Shown here in pieces: positions 19,439 to 29,311 of a DNA stretch of 64,000 bases (positions are counted from its first letter, which is position 1; every line of letters starts with the position of its first letter). The position numbers and the translations under genes were made by a program. The notes beneath the pieces are model-generated. The model was not told the origin of the DNA, ran no database searches, and worked only from the letters and a program-made list of their open reading frames with translations. Location: the NCBI RefSeq assembly GCF_000300455.3, contig NZ_CP007215.2:558001-622000 (forward strand), read 5' to 3'. This DNA comes from Kosakonia sacchari SP1. GTDB lineage: Bacteria > Pseudomonadota > Gammaproteobacteria > Enterobacterales > Enterobacteriaceae.

Positions 19439-21010
19439 TCAGGTCACCGGAGCCGGGTTAAACACTGCCAGTTGGTTGTGCAGGCCCCACTGATCCGAGA
19501 AGGTTTTCTTACGTCCGCTGGCGACATCCAGGATGAAATGGAACAGCTTCCAGCCCACATCCTCAATCGTCTCTTCGCCCGTGGCGATCGTCCCGGCGTT
19601 AATATCCATTAAGTCATACCAGCGGTTCGCCAGTTCGGTACGCGTTGCCATCTTAATCACCGGTACCGCAACCAGGCCGTAAGGCGTACCGCGACCAGTG
19701 GTGAAGACCTGCAATGTAATCCCGGAAGAGACCTGTTGAGTACCACACACGAAGTCACTCGCCGGTGTTGCCGCGTAAATCAGGCCGCGTTTGGTTGGGC
19801 GCTGACCGGGAGAGAGCACTTCAGAAATGGCGCTCTTACCGGATTTCGCAATTGAACCCAGCGCTTTCTCGACCACATTCGCCAGACCGCCTTTTTTGTT
19901 CCCCGGGGAGGGGTTGGCGCTGCGGTCGGTTTTGCCCATATCGAGATAGTTATCGTACCAGGCCATCTCTTCTAGCAGACGTTTGCCCACTTCTTCGTTA
20001 ATGGCGCGCGGCGTCAGTAAGTGGATCGCATCGCGTACTTCGGTCACTTCAGAGAACATCACCGTGCCGCCGCAGCGAATAATCAGGTCAGATGCAAAGC
20101 CAACCGCTGGGTTAGCAGTAACGCCGGAGAATGCATCGCTGCCGCCGCACTGCATGCCGACAACCAGTTCGGAGGCCGGGCAGGTTTCACGTTTGCGCTG
20201 ATTGAGCTTCACCAGGTGGCGTTCAGCTACTTGCAGAATGTCGTCCACCATCGAGCGGAAACCGACATGGTGCTCATCCTGCAAACGCACGATGCTGGCG
20301 CTGTCGACCGGAATGGCCTGCACATCTTCGGTGCCTTGCAGCAGACGTTCCGGCTGTAATTTTTCACAACCAAGGCCAATTACCATCACTTCACCACCGA
20401 AATTTGGGTTCAGCGCGAGGTTGTGAATAGTACGAATGGGGATCACTGCAGCCGGCGCGTTAATCGCCACGCCGCAGCCATACAGGTGGTTCAGACCAAC
20501 CACACCATCCACATTCGGGTATTTCGGCAGTAGATCGCGTTCGATAATCTTCACGACATAATCGACAACGCCCGCCACGCAATGCACGCTGGTGGTGATG
20601 CCCAGCAGGTTTTTGGTACCGACGCTGCCGTCCGCATTGCGGTAACCTTCAAAGGTGTAACCTTCCAGCGGCGGCAGCGGTTCAGGGACTTTGGTCGCCA
20701 GCGGCAGCGTATTCAGCGGCGGTGCTTTCGGCAGCTCGACCATGGATTCATCAATCCAGCTACCGCGTGCAATGTCGCGTACAGCGTAACCAATGACTTC
20801 GCCGTAACGTACGATTTCACCGTGCTGGGGAATATCGACCAGCGCCACTTTATGGCCTTGCGGAATATGTTCAATAAGCTCAAGTCCATCCGGAAAACGG
20901 GTTCCCGCTTTTAAGCCATTGTCATTAACGATGATCGCGACATTATCCGTGTCGTGTACCTTAATATAAAACGCCCCTGGCGGTTGCTGTCTAATTTCAA
21001 TGTCGGACAT
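19439..21010 (-). CDS. garD: galactarate dehydratase GarD
   Basis: Enzyme of 523 residues, the same length as E. coli GarD, which dehydrates D-galactarate to 5-keto-4-deoxy-D-glucarate. It has an N-terminal SAF domain (about 15-85) and the large UxaA/GarD catalytic region, with the conserved segments [18 protein letters not shown] and [16 protein letters not shown]. It is divergent from garP, so uptake and first step can be controlled together. The related UxaA is also in this window. Confidence 0.96.
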   Translation of the reverse strand: MSDIEIRQQPPGAFYIKVHDTDNVAIIVNDNGLKAGTRFPDGLELIEHIPQGHKVALVDIPQHGEIVRYGEVIGYAVRDIARGSWIDESMVELPKAPPLNTLPLATKVPEPLPPLEGYTFEGYRNADGSVGTKNLLGITTSVHCVAGVVDYVVKIIERDLLPKYPNVDGVVGLNHLYGCGVAINAPAAVIPIRTIHNLALNPNFGGEVMVIGLGCEKLQPERLLQGTEDVQAIPVDSASIVRLQDEHHVGFRSMVDDILQVAERHLVKLNQRKRETCPASELVVGMQCGGSDAFSGVTANPAVGFASDLIIRCGGTVMFSEVTEVRDAIHLLTPRAINEEVGKRLLEEMAWYDNYLDMGKTDRSANPSPGNKKGGLANVVEKALGSIAKSGKSAISEVLSPGQRPTKRGLIYAATPASDFVCGTQQVSSGITLQVFTTGRGTPYGLVAVPVIKMATRTELANRWYDLMDINAGTIATGEETIEDVGWKLFHFILDVASGRKKTFSDQWGLHNQLAVFNPAPVT

Positions 21011-21432
21011 TGTTAAGTAATCTCCAGCTAACTGTACGATGCATTACTCAATAAAAAGAGGAACCATTCTTTATTCTGTAATTAATATCAGAAATAAAAA
21101 TCTCATTTGCTGAAATAAGAATGTCAGGAGTTTAAATAATAAAATGTGATCTGCATCACTTATTATTGTGATCTCCCGCCTGGCGGGGCTGTCTAATGCA
21201 AGATCTGTGCATTAGCGCCCAGGCGTATGTGCATATGCTCAAAATATTCTTTTTGTAAAAGGTTAAAATTGAGCAACCCTCCAGTGTATGACATCATGGC
21301 GCTGATTATACTGAGTGCTAATAAAATCGAAGTGCCAATTATCTGATATTAGTTTCGGGTGCTTAAATAAAATCAGATAAGAAACATCACAATAATTATA
21401 TTTTAAAGTTAGCGGTACCAGAGGAAATTAAA
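21011..21432. promoter_or_regulatory. garD-garP divergent control region with CRP site
   Basis: This 422-bp gene-free stretch contains a strong CRP-type palindrome at 21142-21163 (TGTGATCTGCATCACT core) and a second partial TGTGATCT at about 21167. The region is AT-rich towards both genes. In E. coli the gar genes are activated by CdaR; I cannot point to a certain CdaR site. Confidence 0.7.
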
Positions 21433-22767
21433 ATGACTGTTGAACATGCCGTTGAAACAAAACGGGGCTTACCCACCCGTTATTTAATTTTGCTGATTAT
21501 ATTTATTGTTACTGCTGTGAATTATGCCGACCGCGCTACGTTGTCCATTGCCGGGACAGAGGTGGCGAAAGAGCTGCAACTTGATTCTGTCTCGATGGGC
21601 TACATTTTTTCGGCATTCGGTTGGGCGTACCTGCTGATGCAAATCCCTGGCGGCTGGCTGCTTGACCGCTTCGGCTCTAAAAAAGTCTACACATACAGCC
21701 TCTTTTTCTGGTCGCTCTTCACCTTCCTGCAAGGCTTTGTTGATGTTTTCCCGATCGCCTGGGCCGGGATTTCGATGTTTTTCATGCGTTTTATGCTCGG
21801 TTTCTCAGAAGCGCCTTCGTTCCCTGCGAACGCCCGCATTGTTGCGGCCTGGTTCCCGGCGAAAGAACGCGGTACGGCCTCTGCGATTTTTAACTCCGCG
21901 CAGTATTTTTCTCTGGCGCTGTTCTCTCCGCTGCTGGGCTGGCTGACTTTCGCCTGGGGCTGGGAACATGTGTTTACCGTAATGGGCGTGATCGGTTTTG
22001 TGTTGACCTTCGCCTGGGTGAAATTTGTCCACAACCCAACTGACCATCCGCGTATGTCCCGCGAAGAGCTGGAGTACATCGAGCAAAATGGCGCGGTCGT
22101 GGATATGGACCACAAAAAAACGGACGACAGTAAAAATGCCGGTCCTAAAATGGATTACATCAAGCAACTGCTGTGCAACCGCATGATGCTTGGCGTGTTT
22201 TTTGGTCAGTACTTCCTGAACACGATTACCTGGTTCTTCCTGACCTGGTTCCCGATTTATCTGGTACAGGAAAAAGGCATGTCGATCCTCAAGGTCGGGT
22301 TTGTTGCCTCCATTCCGGCGCTTTGCGGTTTTGCCGGTGGCGTGCTGGGCGGATTTTTCTCTGATTACCTGATTAAGCGCGGTTCTTCGCTGACCGTAGC
22401 GCGTAAATTCCCTATTGTGGTCGGCATGTTACTGGCTTCAAGCATCATTCTGTGTAACTACACCGATAACACTGCACTGGTTGTTGCACTGATGGCGCTG
22501 GCGTTCTTCGGGAAAGGTTTTGGCGCGCTGGGCTGGCCGGTGATTTCCGATGTCGCGCCGAAAGAGATCGTGGGTCTGTGCGGTGGCGTATTCAACGTAT
22601 TCGGTAACGTGGCTTCTATCGTGACGCCGCTGGTGATCGGATACATGGTTAAAGAGTTGCATTCTTTCAACGGTGCGTTGGTGTTCGTAGGCTGTTCAGC
22701 GCTGATGATGATGGTCTGCTATCTGTTCGTGGTTGGCGACATCAAACGTATGGAACTGAAGAAATAA
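21433..22767 (+). CDS. garP: galactarate/glucarate/glycerate MFS transporter GarP
   Basis: Inner-membrane transporter of 444 residues, anion:cation symporter branch of the major facilitator superfamily, with about 12 membrane helices and a charged central loop near residues 208-240. It begins [20 protein letters not shown]; the conserved [20 protein letters not shown] segment of the family is present. It imports D-galactarate, D-glucarate and probably D-glycerate. It leads the garPLRK row. Confidence 0.94.
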   Translation: MTVEHAVETKRGLPTRYLILLIIFIVTAVNYADRATLSIAGTEVAKELQLDSVSMGYIFSAFGWAYLLMQIPGGWLLDRFGSKKVYTYSLFFWSLFTFLQGFVDVFPIAWAGISMFFMRFMLGFSEAPSFPANARIVAAWFPAKERGTASAIFNSAQYFSLALFSPLLGWLTFAWGWEHVFTVMGVIGFVLTFAWVKFVHNPTDHPRMSREELEYIEQNGAVVDMDHKKTDDSKNAGPKMDYIKQLLCNRMMLGVFFGQYFLNTITWFFLTWFPIYLVQEKGMSILKVGFVASIPALCGFAGGVLGGFFSDYLIKRGSSLTVARKFPIVVGMLLASSIILCNYTDNTALVVALMALAFFGKGFGALGWPVISDVAPKEIVGLCGGVFNVFGNVASIVTPLVIGYMVKELHSFNGALVFVGCSALMMMVCYLFVVGDIKRMELKK

Positions 22768-22792
22768 GCAACAACTCATTAAGGTACAAAAG

Positions 22793-23563
22793 ATGAATAA
22801 CGATATCTTCCCAAACAAATTCAAGGCCGCTCTGGCGGCCCAACAGATTCAAATCGGTTGTTGGTCTGCGCTGGGTAGTCATATCAGCACTGAAGTTCTG
22901 GGTCTGGCGGGCTTTGACTGGCTGCTGCTGGACGGCGAACACGCCCCAAACGACGTGCTCACTTTTGTACCGCAATTAATGGCATTAAAGGGCAGCGTTA
23001 GCGCGCCGGTGGTGCGGGTTCCGACCAACGATCCGGTTGTGATCAAGCGCCTGCTGGACATCGGTTTCTATAACTTCCTGATCCCATTCGTCGAAACCGA
23101 AGAAGAAGCGGTGAACGCTGTGGCGGCAACCCGTTATCCGCCGGAAGGCATTCGCGGTGTCTCTGTTTCGCACCGCGCCAATATGTTCGGCACCGTGCCG
23201 GATTATTTCCGCCAGTCCAACGCCAACATCTCGATTCTGGTGCAGATCGAAAGCCAGTCGGGCGTGGATAACCTCGACGCAATCCTTGCGACCGACGGTG
23301 TAGACGGCGTGTTTGTTGGCCCGAGTGATCTGGCGGCCACGCTGGGTTACATCGGCAATGCAGCGCACCCGGAAGTACAACGCACCATTCAACACATTTT
23401 TGCGCGCGCCAAAGCGCACAACAAACCGAGCGGCATTCTGGCGCCGGTTGAAGCCGACGCACGCCGCTACCTTGAATGGGGCGCGACCGTGGTGGCCGTT
23501 GGTAGCGACCTTGGCGTGTTCCGCTCAGCCACGCAGAAGCTGGCCGACACCTTTAAGAAATAA
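22793..23563 (+). CDS. garL: 5-keto-4-deoxy-D-glucarate aldolase GarL
   Basis: HpcH/HpaI-family class II aldolase of 256 residues that cleaves 5-keto-4-deoxy-D-glucarate to pyruvate and tartronate semialdehyde. The family residues are visible in [10 protein letters not shown] and [13 protein letters not shown] (metal-binding Glu), with [11 protein letters not shown] supplying the metal-binding Asp. The start is 25 bp after garP, with a separate ribosome-binding site (TTAAGGT). Confidence 0.96.
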   Translation: MNNDIFPNKFKAALAAQQIQIGCWSALGSHISTEVLGLAGFDWLLLDGEHAPNDVLTFVPQLMALKGSVSAPVVRVPTNDPVVIKRLLDIGFYNFLIPFVETEEEAVNAVAATRYPPEGIRGVSVSHRANMFGTVPDYFRQSNANISILVQIESQSGVDNLDAILATDGVDGVFVGPSDLAATLGYIGNAAHPEVQRTIQHIFARAKAHNKPSGILAPVEADARRYLEWGATVVAVGSDLGVFRSATQKLADTFKK

Positions 23564-23594
23564 TCAAACCACCATTAAAGAGAGAGACGCAATT

Positions 23595-24485
23595 ATGACG
23601 ATGAAAGTTGGTTTCATTGGCCTGGGGATCATGGGTAAACCAATGAGTAAAAACCTCATTAAAGCCGGTTACTCACTGGTGGTCGTGGACCGTAACCAGG
23701 ACGCCGTGGCTGAAGTGATTGCCGCAGGCGCCGAAGCCGTAACCAGCGCGAAAGCTGTTGCTGAGCAGTGCGATGTGATCATCACCATGCTGCCGAACTC
23801 CCCGCACGTAAAAGAGGTGGCATTGGGCGAAGGTGGCATCATCGAAGGCGCTAAACCGGGTACTGTGCTTATCGACATGAGCTCTATCGCACCGCTGGCG
23901 AGCCGTGAAATCAGCGACGCGCTGAAAGCGAAAGGTATCGACATGCTGGACGCGCCGGTGAGCGGCGGCGAACCGAAAGCCATCGACGGCACACTGTCCG
24001 TGATGGTGGGCGGCGACAAAGCGATTTTCGACAAATATTACGATCTGCTGAAAGCGATGGCGGGTTCTGTGGTGCATACCGGTGATATCGGCGCGGGCAA
24101 CGTGACCAAACTGGCAAACCAGGTGATCGTGGCGCTGAACATTGCCGCCATGTCCGAAGCGCTGACGCTGGCGACCAAAGCGGGCGTTAACCCGGATCTG
24201 GTCTACCAGGCAATTCGCGGTGGTCTGGCGGGCAGCACCGTGCTGGACGCGAAAGCGCCGATGGTGATGGATCGCAATTTCAAACCGGGTTTCCGTATTG
24301 ATCTGCACATCAAAGATCTCTCCAACGCGCTGGATACCTCGCACGGCGTGGGCGCGCAGCTGCCGCTGACTGCTGCGGTGATGGAGATGATGCAGGCGCT
24401 GCGTGCCGACGGTCTGGGCAATGCCGACCATAGCGCGCTGGCATGCTACTACGAGAAACTGGCGAAGATCGAAGTTACTCGTTAA
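23595..24485 (+). CDS. garR: tartronate semialdehyde reductase GarR
   Basis: Beta-hydroxyacid dehydrogenase of 296 residues reducing tartronate semialdehyde to D-glycerate with NAD(P)H. It has the N-terminal dinucleotide motif GFIGLGIMGKPM, the substrate segment DAPVSGGEPKA and the catalytic-lysine region GAGNVTKLANQ. I start at MTMK, because GAGAG lies 8 nt upstream of that ATG; the next ATG two codons later is the common alternative. The frame is open far upstream inside garL, but that part is not GarR. Confidence 0.95.
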   Translation: MTMKVGFIGLGIMGKPMSKNLIKAGYSLVVVDRNQDAVAEVIAAGAEAVTSAKAVAEQCDVIITMLPNSPHVKEVALGEGGIIEGAKPGTVLIDMSSIAPLASREISDALKAKGIDMLDAPVSGGEPKAIDGTLSVMVGGDKAIFDKYYDLLKAMAGSVVHTGDIGAGNVTKLANQVIVALNIAAMSEALTLATKAGVNPDLVYQAIRGGLAGSTVLDAKAPMVMDRNFKPGFRIDLHIKDLSNALDTSHGVGAQLPLTAAVMEMMQALRADGLGNADHSALACYYEKLAKIEVTR

Positions 24486-24487
24486 TA

Positions 24488-24556
24488 AGAAGGGCGCGGC
24501 ACTGCGCCCTTGACTCCTTATTTATCCACCTCTTCAGGCCGCTGTTGGCCTGAAGG
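24488..24556 (+). promoter_or_regulatory. two hairpins between garR and garK
   Basis: GGGCGC/GCGCCC (about 24492-24509) and CAGGCC/GGCCTG (about 24536-24553) form two short stems in the 103-bp garR-garK gap. Neither has a long T run, so they may attenuate or protect transcripts rather than end them. Confidence 0.4.
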
Positions 24557-24588
24557 GTGAAGTGCGCGGCACTATCAGGCTCACAACT

Positions 24589-25734
24589 ATGAAAATCGTA
24601 ATCGCCCCAGACTCTTACAAAGAAAGCCTTTCAGCTACTGAAGTAGCGCAGGCGATAGAAAAAGGATTTCGGGAAATTTTCCCGGATGCTCAATACGTTT
24701 CCGTTCCGGTTGCGGATGGTGGCGAAGGTACGGTTGAAGCCATGATTGCCGCCACAAATGGCACGGTGCACACCGCACGCGTCACCGACCCGCTGGGTAA
24801 ACATGTTGAAGCCTGCTGGGGGATGTCTGGCGACGGAAAAACCGCGTTTATTGAAATGGCGGCGGCGAGCGGGCTGGCGCTGGTTCCACCTGAATTACGT
24901 AACCCTTTGATTACCACTTCGCGCGGCACCGGGGAACTTATTTTGCACGCGCTGGAGCAGGGGGCGACCACGATTATTATTGGCATTGGCGGTAGCGCGA
25001 CTAACGACGGCGGCGCGGGTATGGTGCAGGCGCTGGGTGCGAAACTGACCGATGCGAACGGGACGGAAATCGGCTACGGCGGCGGTAGCCTGATAAGCCT
25101 GAACGGCATTGATATTTCCGGGCTCGATCCGCGTTTGCAGCATTGCACGCTGCGTGTTGCCTGCGATGTCACTAATCCGCTGATCGGCGAGCAGGGCGCA
25201 TCACGCATTTTTGGCCCGCAAAAAGGGGCGACGGAAGCAATGATTGTCGAACTGGATCGCAACCTGAGCCATTTCGCCGATGTCATTAAAAAATCATTGC
25301 GCGTTGATGTGAAAAACGTGCCTGGCTCCGGCGCAGCGGGCGGGATGGGCGCGGCATTGATGGCTTTTCTCGGCGCGGAATTGCGCAGCGGCATTGAGAT
25401 TGTGACGCAGGCGCTCAATCTTGAAGAGCATATTCACGATTGCACACTGGTAGTGACCGGCGAAGGGCGCATCGACAGCCAGAGTATCCACGGCAAAGTG
25501 CCAGTGGGCGTGGCGCATGTCGCCAAAAAATATCACAAGCCGGTGATCGGTATCGCCGGGAGTTTGACCAGCGATGTGGGCGTGGTTCACCAGTACGGCA
25601 TTGACGCGGTATTTAGCGTGCTGAGCAGCATCGGTACGCTGGAAGAGGCGTTTCGCGGCGCATTTGACAATATTTATCGCGCGTCGCGCAATATCGCCGC
25701 CACCTTGCAAGTGGGAATGTTGACGGAAGGGTGA
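24589..25734 (+). CDS. garK: glycerate 2-kinase GarK
   Basis: Type II glycerate kinase of 381 residues that phosphorylates D-glycerate to 2-phosphoglycerate, closing the galactarate/glucarate route into glycolysis. It begins MKIVIAPDSYKESLSATEVA; other signatures are PVADGGEGTVEAM, IGIGGSATNDGGAGM and TGEGRIDSQS. The start ATG at 24589 matches the E. coli protein; the frame is open 9 codons upstream. Its stop overlaps the -35 element of rnpB. Confidence 0.96.
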   Translation: MKIVIAPDSYKESLSATEVAQAIEKGFREIFPDAQYVSVPVADGGEGTVEAMIAATNGTVHTARVTDPLGKHVEACWGMSGDGKTAFIEMAAASGLALVPPELRNPLITTSRGTGELILHALEQGATTIIIGIGGSATNDGGAGMVQALGAKLTDANGTEIGYGGGSLISLNGIDISGLDPRLQHCTLRVACDVTNPLIGEQGASRIFGPQKGATEAMIVELDRNLSHFADVIKKSLRVDVKNVPGSGAAGGMGAALMAFLGAELRSGIEIVTQALNLEEHIHDCTLVVTGEGRIDSQSIHGKVPVGVAHVAKKYHKPVIGIAGSLTSDVGVVHQYGIDAVFSVLSSIGTLEEAFRGAFDNIYRASRNIAATLQVGMLTEG

Positions 25735-25759
25735 CAGGCGCAAGCAAACCCTCTATACT
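25731..25759 (+). promoter_or_regulatory. rnpB sigma-70 promoter
   Basis: GTGACA (25731-25736) and TATACT (25754-25759) are separated by 17 bp, and the mature RNA start GAAGCTGACC follows 7 bp later. The -35 box overlaps the garK stop codon. Confidence 0.8.
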
Positions 25760-25766
25760 GCGCGCC

Positions 25767-26143
<377 letters not shown>

Positions 26144-26935
26144 CTCTTAATAAAACCCCGCTTCGGCGGGGTTTTTGCTTTCTGGTGCAGGCAAGATGAA
26201 TGACTGTCCACTCCGCTTTCTATGAAAGAACGGGGCTTACCGGCCAGTTTCGACTATTCAGGTAAAATCCCGCTTCGGCGGGGTTTTTGCTTTCTGGTGC
26301 AGGCAAGATGAATGACTGTCCACTCCGCTTTCGATGAAAGAACACGGCTTACCGGCCAGTTTCGACTATTCAGGTGAAACCCCGCTTCGGCGGGGTTTTT
26401 GCTTTCTGGTGCAGGCAAGATGAATGACTGTCCACTCCGCTTTCGATGAAAGAACGCGGCTTACCGGCCAGTTTCGACTATTCAGGTGAAACCCCGCTTC
26501 GGCGGGGTTTTTGCTTTCTGGTGCAGGCAGGATGAATGACTGTCCACTCCGCTTTCTATGAAAGAACGGGGCTTACCGGCCAGTTTCGACTATTCAGGTA
26601 AAATCCCGCTTCGGCGGGGTTTTTGCTTTCTGGTGCAGGCAAGATGAATGACTGTCCACTCCGCTTTCGATGAAAGAACGCGGCTTACCGGCCAGTTTCG
26701 ACTATTCAGGTGAAACCCCGCTTCGGCGGGGTTTTTGCTTTCTGGTGCAGGCAAGATGAATGACTGTCCACTCCGCTTTCGATGAAAGAACGCGGCTTAC
26801 CGGCCAGTTTCGACTATTCAGGTAAAACCCGCTTCGGCGGGATTTTTGCTTTCTGGTGCAGGCAAGATGAATGACTGTCCACTCCACTTTCGATGAAAGA
26901 ACGCGGCTTAGCGGTCCGTTTCGATTCTTAAAGTC
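26144..26935 (+). repeat. 112-bp tandem array of rnpB 3' end plus terminator
   Basis: Seven extra copies of the RNase P RNA 3'-terminal sequence start at 26195, 26307, 26419, 26531, 26643, 26755 and 26866 (period 112, once 111). Each copy begins GATGAATGACTGTCCACTCC and ends GGCCAGTTTCGACTATTC. A CCCCGCTTCGGCGGGG-TTTTT terminator lies before each copy (seven in all, GCTTCGG loops near 26161, 26273, 26385, 26497, 26609, 26721 and 26832). E. coli has a shorter array of about 113-bp repeats here. Copies differ by single bases (TTTCTATG or TTTCGATG, ATCCC or ACCCC). The last copy degenerates after 26920. Confidence 0.95.
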
Positions 26936-27129
26936 TTCCGAAGGAGTAATCTTGCGGGGTTTTGCGTTCTGAAGCTGGCAACTTACAGGTGTTTTTTTGC
27001 GCGCGTGCCGTATCGCTAAGCACCGGTTCTTCTAACCTTAGAAATAAATATCCCGTCGGAAGCCTGGCGAAAAGCGCTAACATGTTCTTAAACGGTTTTG
27101 AAACTAGCATCGCGGGAGTCGCTGCCGTC

Positions 27130-27882
27130 ATGGACCAAAAATCATTGATCATTATTCAGATGGGGGATGCCCCGAAGCCTTTACGTGACGCCCACGGGGA
27201 TGTTCCGCATTGGTTTTGCCGGGCTCTTGGTTGTGCTCCTGAAGAGGTGGACGTGGTTCGCGTCTTTGAAGGCGAAACGCTGCCAGCCCCGGATGCGCGC
27301 CGGGCGGCGATCATTACCGGTTCATGGGCGATGGTTTCCGACAGGTTGCCGTGGAGCGAGAAAACCGCAGAGTGGATCCGCGAAGCCATGGCGGTTGAGA
27401 TGTCGCTGTTTGGTGTTTGCTACGGTCATCAACTGATGTCCTGGGCTTTGGGCGGGAATGTTGAATACCATCCGCAGGGGCGTGAAGCGGGGACGAAAAC
27501 CGTCTATTTGAACGCCTCGGCGCTCAACGATCCGCTACTCAGCCACCTTTCTGAAAGTTTCCCTGCGCACCTGACGCACCGACAAACCGTGACGCGATTG
27601 CCTGAAGGCGCATCGGTACTGGCCTCTTCCGCGCATGACAATCATCAGATTGTTCGCTACGGGCCTCGGGCCATTTCGGTGCAGTTCCACCCGGAAATGA
27701 CGCCGGAAATCGCGACCGATCTGCTGCGTTTGAACCGCGCGCACATCGAAAAAGAGGGCACCGATGCCGACAGCTTAGTGGCCAGCGTGCTGCCCGCGCC
27801 AGGCGCGGCGGAGATCCTCCGCCGTTTCGTGCAGGAAGTGACCGAGCGTAACAAAACGCTGTTATCTGACGCTGCCCAGTGA
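27130..27882 (+). CDS. class I glutamine amidotransferase-like protein (GMP-synthase-type domain)
   Basis: Stand-alone GATase1 protein of 250 residues. The full triad is present: Cys97 in GVCYGHQLMSW, and His186 and Glu188 in VQFHPEM. Such proteins release ammonia from glutamine or act as gamma-glutamyl hydrolases on small peptides or amines; the acceptor cannot be told here. I start at MDQKSLIIIQMGD, where homology to the family begins; the frame is open 56 codons upstream. It is not part of guaA (no ATP-pyrophosphatase domain). It converges on an NTF2-like gene with a 21-bp overlap. The 194 bp upstream show no clear gene. Confidence 0.85.
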   Translation: MDQKSLIIIQMGDAPKPLRDAHGDVPHWFCRALGCAPEEVDVVRVFEGETLPAPDARRAAIITGSWAMVSDRLPWSEKTAEWIREAMAVEMSLFGVCYGHQLMSWALGGNVEYHPQGREAGTKTVYLNASALNDPLLSHLSESFPAHLTHRQTVTRLPEGASVLASSAHDNHQIVRYGPRAISVQFHPEMTPEIATDLLRLNRAHIEKEGTDADSLVASVLPAPGAAEILRRFVQEVTERNKTLLSDAAQ

Positions 27883-28251
27883 ACGGTCTTGCGCCGTGCC
27901 CTGCACCAGCCGGGTTAACTCCTCGCAGCGGGTGATTAACCCGTTTTCCAGCGTGAAATGCGCAAACACGTCAATGTGTGCCTGAGTGCCATCTTTCTTA
28001 CTTACCGCCACACAATGGTGGGTCAATACATTATTGTTTTGCCCGGCAATAGCGACCACAGTCACATCAATGGCGTGCGTCAGGTGTTTGAGCCTGGCCA
28101 TATGTTCAACAAAGCCAGTGAAGTCAAGCGTCTGTCCGTCGACAATTTGCTGATAATCCGGCGAGAAGAATTCGCGGATTTTCGCTTCGTTATGGTCAGG
28201 GTGGCAAACGACACTGCGCAATGCCAGGGCGATACGTTGGGTGATATCCAT
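27862..28251 (-). CDS. NTF2-like / SnoaL-type small protein
   Basis: Protein of 129 residues with the pattern of the nuclear-transport-factor-2-like fold (SnoaL or limonene-epoxide-hydrolase-like). It has an N-terminal helix (ITQRIALALRS), a segment IREFFSPDYQQIVDG typical of the family, and C-terminal strands such as AHIDVFAHFTLENGLITRCEEL. Function is unknown; members can be enzymes or ligand-binding proteins. The start MDITQ is chosen because AGGAG lies 7 nt upstream; the frame extends 5 codons further. It is divergent from an AraC regulator across 93 bp, which makes it a likely target of that regulator. Confidence 0.75.
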   Translation of the reverse strand: MDITQRIALALRSVVCHPDHNEAKIREFFSPDYQQIVDGQTLDFTGFVEHMARLKHLTHAIDVTVVAIAGQNNNVLTHHCVAVSKKDGTQAHIDVFAHFTLENGLITRCEELTRLVQGTAQDRSLGSVR

Positions 28252-28344
28252 CTTTGTTCTCCTCATTTGTGCTTATAAAGAGGATATCGCCACACCGCGT
28301 TGGTATATTAACCGTATCAGGACATTGAATACGGTTTATCAGCC

Positions 28345-29064
28345 ATGTTGATCGTACAAAACCAGCGGCTCACGCATCACAACAAGCACACCACCGAATG
28401 GCACCAGCACGTCACCGGCCAGCTGTTTTGCATCCAACGGGGGATGATGATTGTGAAAACGGAGCAGGCGCAATGGGCACTAACGCCCGCGACAGTCGGC
28501 TGGTTTCCTGCGCATATGCGCCACTGCGCCTGGAGCGTGGGCGACGTGGAAGGGCATAGCCTGCAATTCAACCATGATGATGCCCCCGCTTTCGCGGGCG
28601 TGTGGCCTGCCGATCCGTTTATGATGCTGTTGATGGAACGCATAACGCAGTGCGACCCGGCTCGCCAGGCATCGCTTCTGGCGGTGATGATGGAGGAGAT
28701 TCGCGTGGCGCCAGGCGCGCCGTTGCAGTTAACCCTGCCGCAGGATCGCCGGGCGAAGCGGGTGGCTGAACTGCTGCTGTCGGAGCCACACAATGCGGCA
28801 AATCAGGCGCAACTGGCGTGTTGCTGTGGTTTGAGCGTCAGAACATTAAGCCGCTTGTTCAGTGAACAAACCGGGCTGAGTTTTAGTCAGTGGCGACAGC
28901 AGGCAAAGGTCCTTGCATCCATGGCGCATCTGCTGCGCGGGGAGTCGGTGAGTGAGACGGCAGAACGCTGCGGGTACGATAACGTCAGTGCTTTTATCGC
29001 CGCATTTAAGCTGCGCTTTGGCAGCACGCCGGGGCAGTTTCAGGCGCGAAACCGCGTGCGCTAA
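28345..29064 (+). CDS. AraC-family transcriptional regulator
   Basis: Regulator of 239 residues with an N-terminal cupin-type sensing domain (about 1-90; HHNKHTTEWHQHVTGQL and WFPAHMRHCAW) and a C-terminal AraC HTH pair (about 140-235), with the conserved GLSVRTLSRLFSEQTG and CGYDNVSAFIAAFKLRFGSTP. The short linker and metal-like His pattern resemble regulators of neighbouring efflux or detoxification genes. It is divergent from the NTF2-like gene, so it probably regulates that gene and perhaps the amidotransferase. No effector can be named. Confidence 0.88.
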   Translation: MLIVQNQRLTHHNKHTTEWHQHVTGQLFCIQRGMMIVKTEQAQWALTPATVGWFPAHMRHCAWSVGDVEGHSLQFNHDDAPAFAGVWPADPFMMLLMERITQCDPARQASLLAVMMEEIRVAPGAPLQLTLPQDRRAKRVAELLLSEPHNAANQAQLACCCGLSVRTLSRLFSEQTGLSFSQWRQQAKVLASMAHLLRGESVSETAERCGYDNVSAFIAAFKLRFGSTPGQFQARNRVR

Positions 29065-29129
29065 GTGCGCGTAAAACCACAGTATGTTCCGGAGAGATTT
29101 GCCCGGTCTTATGCGCCGGGGCTTATGGG

Positions 29130-29282
29130 TCAGGCGGTGGCTTCTTCTTCCGCAAGGCGGATTTCGGCTTCTGCGACAATAGCTTCCAGCTCTGTCAGCA
29201 TCTCTTCATAACCGAATCCAGCCAGGGCGGGGAGTGGGGTTTGCTGTGTAGGGTCTGTCATAAAATTCATTGTGCTGCTCAT
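29130..29282 (-). CDS. yhaL: small protein YhaL
   Basis: A 50-residue reading frame too short for most gene callers. The C-terminal half GYEEMLTELEAIVAEAE, ending IRLAEEEATA, matches E. coli YhaL closely, while the N-terminal half (MSSTMNFMTDPTQQTP) diverges. It lies 29 bp after yhaK on the same strand, the same arrangement as in E. coli. No function is known; the conserved half is acidic and helix-forming. A GCCCGG/CCGGGC stem lies just beyond the stop (about 29101-29121). Confidence 0.82.
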   Translation of the reverse strand: MSSTMNFMTDPTQQTPLPALAGFGYEEMLTELEAIVAEAEIRLAEEEATA

Positions 29283-29311
29283 TTCATTTACTCACTTACT
29301 TAACGCAACTA

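Noticed and set aside
23673-24431. Minus-strand frame of 252 codons
   Set aside because: Antisense to garR, rich in His and Arg, no ribosome-binding site.
26702-26887. Minus-strand frame encoding a repeated EWTVIHLACTRKQK peptide
   Set aside because: It is produced by the 112-bp rnpB array; the period is not a multiple of three so the frame breaks, and there is no ribosome-binding site.
26144-26935. Possible CRISPR array
   Set aside because: Whole 112-bp units are repeated including terminators; there are no short repeats with unique spacers and no cas genes.
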